Shown piece by piece: positions 1-11,400 of a stretch of 64,000 nt of DNA. Location of the stretch: positions 1,670,450-1,734,449 of the forward strand of contig CAADRB010000010.1 in the NCBI GenBank assembly GCA_900708905.1, read 5' to 3'. Made by a program: the position numbers and the translations under genes. A model generated the notes under the pieces. That model made no database searches, was not told where the DNA came from, and saw only the letters and a list, made by a program, of their open reading frames with translations. The first letter of the stretch is position 1. Each line of letters begins with the position of its first letter. The DNA comes from Hymenolepis diminuta (lineage: Eukaryota; Platyhelminthes; Cestoda; Cyclophyllidea; Hymenolepididae).

Positions 1-1564
1 ATCTCTGCAGGCAAGACCGGGCTTGCTCGATACGCGATCGATAGCACGTGCACACTTTCCAGCATATTCTAGCACGCGTAAAATTCCTTTTGTCAGCCTC
101 TGTAGCGTTATACACTCCAAAAACTATTTGGTATAAATTATTAATCCCTCAATATATTAAGTAGGGAGAAAGAATGGGCAGATGGTCTCAAAATCGAAAA
201 GAAGAATTAGACCTTGTCAAAAGATAGATCCCAACTTTCCTTTCGAAGACCAGAGAAATAACCAATTCTTGTGCAATCAAATATAAGTATTTTATTAGTA
301 AGGACGAAAAGATAAACAGATAACTCATAAAATTTTAAATATGGTACATTAAAAGGACCAGATTAATTTTTTCTCTTCGTGTAAATGAATGTTTACTGAC
401 CAGTCAACCTTATTTGACATGGATGACTGGGGACCACTTTAGTGACTGGTTTGGCGGAGTTTGTTATCCTAAGATACAAAAACAACACGATATCTACGCC
501 ACCTGAGGCTTCCCTTATAGGTACTCAAGTACTTGCAAAAGATATCTTAACACTAAATAAAACACAACTTCCTTCAAGTGTACTGTTAACTTCGATACTT
601 GATTAGCAGCACTGGGAAGAGGAAATTATTACCATTAGTGTAAGGAAACAACTTTATAGATAACTCAAGTTTGTGAATCTCAGAAGTTTGCGAGGAAATA
701 TTTGCCTTCAAAGTATGCTTGATAGATATTAACGGGATATTGTCAAGGTTTGAATCCATGTAAACATAACTTGAATACTCTACATGCCATTCGAAATCCT
801 TGGGCATATCAAACAATTATCATTCGTAATCCCGCCCTCCGATTCCAACTTTTTTCGTGTCTTGACCTCCCTTAATTTAATAATATCAATCCCACCACGC
901 TTTTCCCATTCTTAACACTTAGTATATCTCTAACAGACGTTGCATCACAACTGTTCATTCTGATCTAAGTGCGGAGAAACTCGTACCATCTGAAAAGGTG
1001 TGAGTGGTTAAATAGCTGGTGAGTAATAGCGAAAACGCTTATATGCATTGCGGTTTTAAACAAGTCGCGTGGTGCTTAACCGGATAAATTTTCGCCTTCA
1101 ACGTAATCAGTTGACGTATAAGCACAAACCAATATCGACTTAAATAAAATGCTCTATCGGGTGAATAACCTCATAAACTGCCTAAAAATTGGTCTGAAAC
1201 GTTGATATTATCAACGTGTCCTAAAAAGCCAACAATTGTATCATACTCGGGCTTTAAAATCTAATGATCTCAAGCGCAGAGGCGCCCACTTTGTGTTTCC
1301 TCAATAATTTGAGAGAAATAGATAAACTATGTAGCCAGTAGTGGTGTATTTACAAGTCCATGTGATGAGAACATAACTAAAATAAAAGTTTATACAAAGC
1401 CAAAAGAATGGTTTTAAACACAAAGAGGCGAGGAGGAGAAGGGAAAGTTACAGTGTTATTTTGTCAGACTGAGGGATGCTTGCTGGCCGCTGGTAAGGCA
1501 ACAGTGCAAAATAAAATCGGAAATGCAGGATTGGGTGAGACCGTAGCCCTGATAAAAAAGGGAA
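1..1564. other. No recognised gene; INSIG 3' flank
   Basis: No coding region could be supported here. The part next to 1565 must hold the INSIG 3' untranslated region on the minus strand, but I see no AATAAA on that strand before about 1300, so the transcript end is unknown. A 76-codon open frame at 586-816 (minus) has no recognisable motif and no splice-linked partner exon. Confidence 0.5.
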
Positions 1565-2221
1565 TCAATCCGACTTGAGCTTAGAACATCCAAAAGCGTC
1601 ATGTTTAGCTAGTTGTCGACCGACTAATGATGCTGTGATACCTCCGGAAAAGAATATACAGGGTAACCAGGAAGTCAAAAGTGGATCGATGGCCCTAGAA
1701 GATGATATAAAATAACTTCAAGACTTCTCACCTAATATTTTTATCTCCAAGCCATAAACAGCTTCCAGTTCCGAGAATTCCCATTAAGAAGCCCATCAGT
1801 AATCCACTAATAGATCGATCAAAAATCCACCAAATGCCGATTGAAAAGCAAAAGCTTGTTAAACAGAGTTGTGATATGGACACAATTTCGAGCTTAGCGG
1901 ACGCATGACAAATCCCCATGAAGAAAATAACACAGCGCATAATTGAGCTCCATTCAGCTTCACGGGCGGTGGAAATTTTCAAATGCCGGTAAAGACGTGG
2001 AGATGCAAATCCACAAAGAACTATAAAATATCACAAGGAGTTATTTGTTTCATACCTGATAGAAAGCCACAACAATACGGAATACCGGAACAAGAAAGCA
2101 AAAGGGATTTACTAAAACCATCCGTAAATATTCCACTGCGAAATCCTTGAATAACTCCAAAGATATAGTAAAATGACACTCCAGAAATGAACAGGACAAG
2201 ACTACGCAGCGGCGGACGCAT
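1565..2221 (-). CDS. INSIG: Insulin-induced gene protein (INSIG), ER sterol-feedback regulator
   Basis: Three exons on the minus strand: 2221-2056, 2020-1732 and 1694-1565. They are joined by introns of 35 nt (2055-2021, GTATGA...ATAG) and 37 nt (1731-1695, GTGAGA...CTAG). The sum is 585 nt, or 194 aa plus stop, in frame throughout. Family hallmarks in order are the first membrane segment (RSLVLFISGV), the PYCCG stretch, EWSSIMRC, GICHASAK, WWIFDRSISG and the last-segment SWLPCIFFSGG followed by GRQLA. In mammals INSIG is a six-span ER protein that holds SCAP and triggers HMG-CoA reductase degradation. The loop Asp needed for both contacts (in FDRS) is present. The protein is shorter than human INSIG2 (225 aa) because it lacks most of the cytosolic N-terminal tail; no in-frame ATG lies upstream before a stop. 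It is divergent to SMC1. The family call is secure; the partner (SCAP or HMGCR) in this organism is inference. Confidence 0.93.
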
Positions 2222-2453
2222 TAGGAAGAAATAAATTACCGACCAGAAGCCACAACGCTTTATATACGACTCAACTCACGCCATTGGCCGGTTAAAATCA
2301 GCAATAAATCACACAGCACTGGTAATGACCTTAAGAATAAAATAATTTGATTTTGTTTTATTAATTTAAAAATTTTAAATTAAAAATTTAATTTTACACA
2401 AAAATTACTGTTTGTTTTAATGTGTCATAAAGCAATGAACACTAGCGAAATTA
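2222..2453. promoter_or_regulatory. Divergent INSIG/SMC1 promoter with TATA and CCAAT boxes
   Basis: These 232 bp separate the INSIG start (2221, minus) from the SMC1 start (2454, plus). Reading the minus strand toward INSIG, a CCAAT box (2287-2283) is followed by a TATATAAAG box (2266-2258). That places transcription start about 10 nt before the INSIG ATG, so the leader would be very short. A TCACGCCAT element at 2276-2284 (plus strand) abuts the CCAAT box and resembles a sterol regulatory element beside an NF-Y site, but the match is loose. No TATA box is obvious for SMC1; its side (2340-2400) is a run of A and T. Confidence 0.55.
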
Positions 2454-5400
2454 ATGATGGAGGAGAAGTGTGGTCACTTGAAGTACATAGAACTTGACAA
2501 TTACAAATCCTACAAAGGAAAACAAGTTATTGGTCCATTTAGTGCATTCACTGCAGTAATTGGACCAAATGGATCGGGTAAGTAAAAAATGATTTCTTCA
2601 TATTTCTTAGGTAAATCAAATCTTATGGATGCAATCAGCTTTGTCCTTGGTGAAAGGACACGACATCTGCGTGTGACAAAATTGAGCGTAAGACATTTTA
2701 AAATAAACTACCTGTTCAGGATCTCATTCATGGATCTGTTGTTGGAAAACCCGTTTCAAAGACCGCCTCTGTTACAGCCGTTTATCAAATGCCAGACGGG
2801 ACTGAACGACGCTTTAGTCGCTTCATCAGCGGTAATACATCTGAATATCGCATTGACGGAACGGTAAGTTATTGTTGTTATATTTTACAGGGCTTGTTTA
2901 GCCTGTCAAAGTTGAAGAGTATGGAACAGCGCTGGAGAAGATTCACATTTTTATGAAAGTGAAGAATTTTTTGATTTTCCAAGGCGCTGTGGAAAGTATT
3001 GCTATGAAGAATGCACGAGAACGTTGTCAGATGTTTGAGGAAATTAGTCGATCTGCTGAATACAAGGAAGAGTACGACAGGTCGAAAGCTGAAATGCAGA
3101 AACTAGAAGAGGAAGCAACTTTCAATTTGAACAAGAAGAAAAACATTGTTGCAGAACGCAAGGAAGCTCGTATTGAGATTGACGAGGCGGAAAAGTATAA
3201 GAAATTACACAGCAGATGGGTACGAGTTTGCTTTAACATTATTAACGCTCTTTCTAGATGTCAAAAAGAACCGAGTTGCAGCTTTTCAAGTTGTACTACA
3301 ATGATGTGGATATTAAACGTATAAGAGAAGATTTACAACAGCGGGAAGAGGTGGTTGAGCAGGAGAATGCTGCACGTGTGAAAATTGAGGAAGAGATTCG
3401 TGAAAAACGTCGTGAATTGGGTAAACTGAATCGCGATCAATCATCTCTCGAACAAGACATTAAGAAATGTGTGAGTTTTTCTTTAATTTGTCCTTACGAT
3501 TATGTTTTAGAAATATTAATCCTCTTTTTCCGGTGCGTTTTAGGACCAAAAAGTGTCCAAGAGAAAACCGGAATATATCAAAGTTTCTCAAATGCTTCGT
3601 CACGTTAGTGATAAGCACAAGGAATCAAAGTGAGAAATCCTTTTCACTTTTACTATATTTTCTTATAGGAAAGCACTGGAGAACGCACGTCAGCAGCACA
3701 GTAGCCATCGCCAGGAAATGGAGCAACTTGAAGCTGACTATGCCCGTGTTCAGGCCCTTAAAGAGGAATACGAGCTTCAACAGAACAAGAAGAGCAAGGA
3801 GCAGGGTCGTTCTCTTGAACTGGAGGATTCTCAGGTTAGTTTTTTACCTTATGGGTTGGTGGCGCAGCAGTCATCACATACGTCTGCAAAATCTGAAGTC
3901 ATCGCTTCAAACATCCAAAGCATCATGACTAAGCGTAGTGATTAAAACAAACTTAAGGAATAGTGTCAAAATGTGGGCTTCTCTTTAAACAGATTCCAGA
4001 ATATACGAAAACGTCTCTTAGGTGGGCTTAATTATGGCCGAGTGCAATGACGATGATCGCAAACTCCGAGATTGACCGATATGTATAAGCATTTGGAAAT
4101 CATCAACTATTCCGGTTAATACTGATTTCTTAGTCAGAATGATTCTCATATAAAATGGTGAATTTGGGTTAGTATTCGAGATATTAAATAGACTTGCGGA
4201 TTACCATTCGTTATTCAGCTCCAATCTGAAGGGTGATGTTTTGGCCTCTTGAATTAGCATGCACTTATGGGCTAACTCGATTATCTTATGTATACCTTTT
4301 AAAGTTATTGTTCGTTGGGATTGTTTTTTCATCGTATCATTTTACTGTTTGCTTTCTACAGCTCTATATTGTATAAATAAACTTCACCTTAATAATTTAA
4401 AGAAGTTTGCTCTTAATCTCAATTTGAATTATTTTTTTGTAAGATTTGAAGCCTTTCGTAACAATATTAAAGTCAGCTGAAAGACTTCTGCTCTCGAACT
4501 TAATAGATCATTCTCCTGATGCTCTCTTTCATACCTTATAAATTGTTTGGGGAATTTATGTGAAAGTGTTTGGGAATAAGCTTGGAAATCAAGTCAGGAT
4601 CCAGAATCTTCTAATTATTATTTATTTTTTCCCTTCTACAGCTAGCTGAATACCATCGCTTGAAACAGAAGGCCGCTGAACACACTTCCGACATTTCGGC
4701 TCAACTTGATGCTCTTAGACGAGAGTACGACGAACAGAAAGATCTCTTCGATAGTTTGGAACGTCGTAAAGAAGAAATTGAGAATTCTCTTCGTCTCAAG
4801 CAGACAGAACTCAGTGATAACCAAAGACGTCTTCAACGACTGGCTGAATTTATCGAGTTTGTCAACACACCTTACTAAGAGCCTAATTTTTGTTTGTATT
4901 TTATTATTGACGCGGTGTGGTTTATTTGTATGCTTGTAGAAATAGCTTAAAGTCAATAACTGAGCTCTCTGAGACTGAAGGGACGATTAGGGAGGAGGTA
5001 GAGAATGCGACGAGGCGTATCGATGAAATTAATGCCGAATTGGAGAGCGTTATCTGTCAGTTGGGAGAAGCCAAAGTGGAACGACACGAATCCTCTCGTG
5101 CCATTAGAAAACAGGAGCTCATTGAAAACTTAAAACGTCTCTTTCCAGGCGTCGTAAGCTATCATTTCTCTTGGCATCTTCTCCACCTTCATAAAACCTA
5201 ACTTCTCGTATTTTTATGATTTGTAGCAAGGTCGTCTTTTGGAAATGTGCGAGCCTTCTCATAAACGCTATCAAATTGCAATTACCAAAGTTCTTGGCAA
5301 GCACATGGACAGTATTGTCTGTGATAGCGAGAAGACAGCGAAAGATTGCATCCAGTACATGAAGGATCAGCGTATTGAACCGGAAACCTTCCTGCCGCTG

Positions 5401-8400
5401 GATTTCCTTGATGTTCAACCGGTGGATGAGAAACTGCGGTGAGTGCTGTTTCAAACCACGGATTTATCGTAAAACAGATCATGAAGTGGGGTTAGTTTTA
5501 ATATGTATTTACTGCATTCGGATAAGAGACTGAATTGATCAACGCTGTTTAATTTACTACTAATTCGCATTTGAATGGTCAGAAGGAAATTTCTCTGTCA
5601 GTTGGTATTTAAGATACCTTCTCTTCCTCAAAGATATTCTAGAACCCCTTTTCACTAAAGGTAGGGTTATTATTGTTTTCATGGTTTAAGATACCTATAT
5701 GTCTATTATTCAGGAGTCTAAAGAGCAATGATTTCAGCCGAAGAGGTTGTGAAGCATAAACTATTTTTAGGTTTATGAATATCTGGCAGTTTTTGTTGTG
5801 AAGATCTTAAATTTGGATTCGTTGAGTATTATATGATGATACTTCGATGAGTTGGCCCTAGCCCTATGATTTTCACCACAAAACGTAGAAAAAAAGAATT
5901 GGATAGAAAAATTTTTTTTTTTGATAGCAGAAACATGAAGGAGAAAAAGTAAGGATGATATCAAAATCAAATTTATTCTTAACATTTTGACAACTATGGT
6001 TATAATCCCACTAACCTCAAGTTTGGGTCAGATCAAGTTACATGAAAACTGGCGGGAGTTCATCAAAACTGCCTATACATTTCACGTAAAACATGGAGGT
6101 AAAGAGAAGAAGCAAAGCAACACAAATCGGTGCTGCTGACGTTGACGTTTCGAAGTGAAAGTAATATTTTACTGATACAACGTACTTTTTATCAGCTAAT
6201 TATCTAAAAATCGCCTTTTTTCTCTGATTTCAATAGTGAAATAAGCGATCCACCGAATGTCCACTTGGTGATTGATGTCATCAACTGCGACCCTGTGACC
6301 GCCAAGAAGGCTCTTCAATTTGCCTGTGGCAACGCTCTAGTCTGTGACACCGTCGAACACGCGCGCTGTGTCGCCTACAATATGGGCGAACGTAAGAAAG
6401 TAAGTGTATGCTTTATATGAACCGGTAACGTAGCGGTAATCCGATCGTCTGCCAAGTTGGAGACTACGAAATTGATACCCATCATTTACACATCCAGTGA
6501 TTGAGATGGCTGATCGCACTAATTAATGCTAGTCGATAGAGAATTCGATTTTGTATTAGCCCCAACCTAGATCTGTTTTCATTTTAATGTTTCTCTTTGA
6601 ATAGACCGTTTCTCTGGATGGAACTCTCTTCCAAAGGTCTGGTGTCATTTCTGGTGGTGCAAGGTAAGTTTCAACTCCTTAATCTGTTTATTTTTTCTTG
6701 TAAATCTTGTTGGTGCTTATTATTTACTTTTTTCTCCGGCTTTTCAGTTCCACTTTTGTTTTTGGTCTCAGTATTTTGATATTTAGACGTCGCTACTAAT
6801 AACTAGGTAGTTGTATCTTCGAATCCCGATGTTCACGTTCAACTGAATTCTTAACATTTTCAGGCAATCAGATCCCCTGCTAGAAACTCAAATTCTGCCA
6901 ACCCTTTATTAATCAGACTTAATCAATGCAGTTAGCCATTCCATTCACTTGATGTGTATCATAAGTTCGGAGTTCGCAGAAGAGCACCTTAGCGGCTACG
7001 CCACCACCGGTACATAGAATCGACGTCAGTTTATATGACTAACATGGTGGTACAGTGGTCAACGTGCATTTCTGACTGGTCAGAGGTCACGAGGTCGGTG
7101 CTCATTGATGGTGTAGATTATGATTAATTCTGGTCCAAAGGAGAGATAAAATTCGAATTTTTCATGAGAGCGGTTCCGGGATATCTTCTCTCTAGGCAAG
7201 TCTTAATGGGATTGGGAAGTTAAATGTTTGTATCACTTATCCATTTTATCCAAATATATGCATTGGTCTAATAATTTGGACCGATTTACCCCTAGTCTTT
7301 TTTATGGATGTTCTACCATTATTTTTTTCCCACTGTTACTAATTCCTGTCCTTTAAAATCCATTTTCATTATTTCTCCTCTTCAGCGACCTAAAGGCTAG
7401 AGCTAAACGATGGGATGAGAAGCAAATCAGTTCCCTTATGTCTAGACGTGATGCTTTGCAGACGGAGTTGAAGGAACAACTGAAACGCAAACGCAAAGAG
7501 GCTGAACTTCGAACTCTTCAATCACAGATCAACGGGCTTGAGAAACGGCTCAAGTACACCCAAAAGGACAAGGATAGCACTGTAAGTTTGCGCATTCATT
7601 GATGTAAGTAACCAACTGCACTTGTTAGTTCTAGGTAGATGGTAAATGCAAGTATCTTACTAGGACAATTGTAAAATACCTTCCTTCTATCCACATCAAG
7701 CATCGATAACACTTACCCTTAGGAAATTTTCTTAATGTTCGCCATTAGTGAAGCGGCTAACGTACATCCTTGACAAACCAGTGGTCAGGAGATCGATGCC
7801 TGTTGATATCCACCTATAAGAAGTGGAGTTTCCTTCAATGGACTTGGAAATAATTATTGACCTTACTTTTTACTTGATTTAAGAACTACATAACTCTTCA
7901 GGAGAGGGTTAGTTTGTTTCAGTTCGCTACCAGTTCTAACCTTGTAAAGTTCCGTTCCGTTTTATTTTGCTATTTATCGGTTCTCAAGCTCTTTTTGTGA
8001 AATAATCTCCCTTTTTCTTTTATTCACTCCTATGTTTTTGTCAATAGGAGGAAAAGATTCTAAGTGGAAATGAAGAGGAAGTTAACAACTTGAGAGCCAA
8101 TCTGGAGGAAGTAAATGTAAGTTTACTCTTTTTCTATTTGAAGTTCTTTTTATTAACTTCATTTTGCTTGGATGATGTGGTTGTTCGTATTATTATAGGA
8201 GAGATTGGGTATGTGCCAGACCAAAATGCAGGAGTTGGAGATTTCAATCAATGCTGAAAAAGCCAAGATGGATACGGTTGAGGATACAGTTCTTCATGAT
8301 TTCTGCGTCAGCATTGGCGTAGAGAATATTCGGCAAGTTCAGCTTTTTTCTCCCACTGAAACCCTGTAAATAGGGAGTCGTCAAGGTAAAGGTGATAGAG

Positions 8401-11400
8401 TCAAGGCAAGAATGTGTGCAACCGCAGATTAATGGCGATCGATATTTTACAGATACGCTTTTGATTTCCACAGTGAATCATGGTCATATGGTTAGGAAAA
8501 AGAACAACTTTCTCCGTTAATACAAGATGCGAGGATGTATTCGTCAAGGGCCCTATTGCACAGAGATCAATAATCACTTATCTAATTAATATTTTCAGTC
8601 ATGCAAGCGTTAGGTTAAATTTTTGCGGTTTTACTGTAACCCACATTGCAATTTTTGATTTCGGAAGCAGAGTCTAACAAATAATAATAAAGGGAAGAGG
8701 AACGAAAAGGGAGAACAACGTCTAAATATCGAAGAGTCCTACTTCATTTGATTTTTGGATTCGGATTGTGTAGTATTTACTAAATGAGTATTTCACGTTC
8801 AAATATTCAAATTTCATCAATCGTCCCCTGGATTGCAGTAAATCCTTGTCTACGATGTCCAGAACTCATTGACCAATTTTTTAATCACTTCGTTCTTCCA
8901 GTGGTTGAAAATCAAAATGGTCTCATGATATTCAGCTGCTTACAGCGTTAACATTTCGAGGATGAGATTTCTAAATATTTTAAGGCAGTCGACCCCCATA
9001 AGCTGTGTTTAAGATGACGCACTTTCAACGCTGCATACGCCGGATTGAATGAGTTTGTTTTGAATTTCCTAGATGCTCATGGCAGGATCTTGGTATATTA
9101 AATCAAATATCTTTTCACGAACAGGATCTGCAAGTGAGTGTCTCCTTTTTGGGAAAGTTTCATGGTATTTGTTAGGAAATTTATCGGTGCTCGATCTAGA
9201 AATCTTGGGATTGTAATGATTTTTTTCCACATGAATGATCGGTTTTGGCCATTTCTATTAATCTTCTTGCGCGTAAATACATCTGGCGCTTTCCTTTTAC
9301 AAAGCCATCTCAATATTTATGAAAATAGACTAAACTCCTCAGTTTACGACATTTTATGCATTCTAGATTCACCAGAGTTCTCAAAAGCTGGTTCCAAGTC
9401 CTTTTTGTTCCTCTATTGTCACATTCGAATCAGTGATTACCGAAATGAAAACGGACTTCCTTTATATGAAGGTCTTTGAGTGAGAGAATAAGACTATTTG
9501 TTCCTCTTCTAATAGAAGCGAAGTTGGTTGATTTTGATATGCTAATTCCGAAGTTCGTTGAAGGTTCTGTTCTTATTGTTAGATCCTGATCGATCGCTTG
9601 TCTCGTTACTTACGTCAAGAGATATCTTGAGGTTTAACAGATGGAAGTCTCGTTGTTTCATCTACGTTTTCGAGTCCTTTTGAGTCATATTCAGCTTGTC
9701 AATTCACCTTCGCTCATTTGCGTTAATGGATTTTTTGAAGTCAGTTGAGATTGATTTCTATTTGATAAATGCAAAGGACATGCTACCTGAGTAACATTCG
9801 ATAGTTTTTGGACATGTAGTAGAATGTTTCTCACCTTAAAAAAGGACTAAACATATTTCCATTAACGAAAGCCTATGCAATGTTAATCATTTCTTTTTTT
9901 TACTTTTCAGAGAATATGAAGACCGTGAGTTGCGTATTGCTCGTGAACGTGATCAAAAACGCATGGAATTTACAAACCAACTCCAACGAATCAACAATCA
10001 GTTGGAGTACGAGAAGTCTCGTGATACCCTAGGTAAGAATTTTAATATGTAATAGTTGCATTTGATTGTGATTTCAAGTGGTTCCTACTGGAGCAATTAA
10101 GGAAGGAAATCTTGGAAAATGGAAGAGAAGTAAAATAACTAGGGTAACGTATGTACGTAGGCATGACGTGGTCATAGGTCACGGCTTCAATGCCCATCGA
10201 TATGGAATGGCCAACCGTACTGGCTAAGTCCGGCTAATAAGAGAGTGGCGGAATGGAGTGGAGTTTCACCAGGATGGGGAAGGGGGAGCTCTATAATCCT
10301 ACTCTAACCCAGATTGCTATTGAAAAAAAAATGCTTTTCTAAATAGGCCCTTGAATCGGAGCAATTAGAATCACACTCATCTTCTCTAATTCATCTTATG
10401 CATGTCACCTTACAGCACTAAACATAGATATGCTCCTATTTCAATAGTCACCTGTACTGGCGACCACTTCATCTTAATTTCTCTTAGTATTAATCAGGGT
10501 AACTATGTGGTTCTCCGTTTACTGAGATGTCTGCTTAAGTATATTGTTACTCTTCATCTACTTGAATTATTGTCCTCAAAATAGTTTCAATATAATCCTG
10601 TTCTGTAACACTACAAATATGCAATAATTTCCTACAATTTCGTTTTAATAGTCAAGGTCCGTGGAAAATTTCCAATCGTATGCGTCTAATAGAAATTTGA
10701 AAATCACTTTTAATTTTTGAACTTCTAACTAGGGGCCTAAATGAAAGTATGACCTGTCACAATACTTTACAACAGATTTTGCTCGAAGGGAAAACCGCCA
10801 CAGTCTAATTTCTTCGAAATTCCAAAATTTCCTCGTTTTCAATAAGAGCATTAAAATGATCGTTCTTTTTTTTCAAATAAAACATGCTTGTTAGGCTCTC
10901 ATTTCGCCTGAGAATATAACCGTCTTTTTGTGTAACTGGTATGAACTGCTATTCTCTGTAGGATACCGTAACCGACTCATAGAAATTCTTTAAGAACTTG
11001 TACTAATCACAAATACAATCCGATGGCACTACGATACGAAAACAACTCAAATCATCATGTCAAAACAGGACGCGCGTTTTCGTATCGTTTGGTGGATTTA
11101 TATTTACAACCTTGATTTAAGTAAATTCGTTCGAATAAAAGGGACTTTAAAGGTGGAAAAGAAAGAATTTTACATATTAGAATTATTTTTGGGGAAAATT
11201 TTTTCTTCTATGTAGCAAACTTCTATTAGGACTGAAATATAATGATTATTATTCATGTTTTTTTTCTCTTTGTATAGACGCTGTAAAACGTTGGGAAGAA
11301 GCCGTTGCAAGTGAGCGGCAGGAGATGGAACGTTGTAGAAAGCAAGAGAAACGTCTCAAAGAGGAGATGGAAGCTGAAGAGATGAAAAAGAGCAATCTGG

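Noticed and set aside
586..816. 76-codon minus-strand frame near the left edge
   Set aside because: No recognisable motif, no family resemblance, and no splice-compatible neighbour was found.
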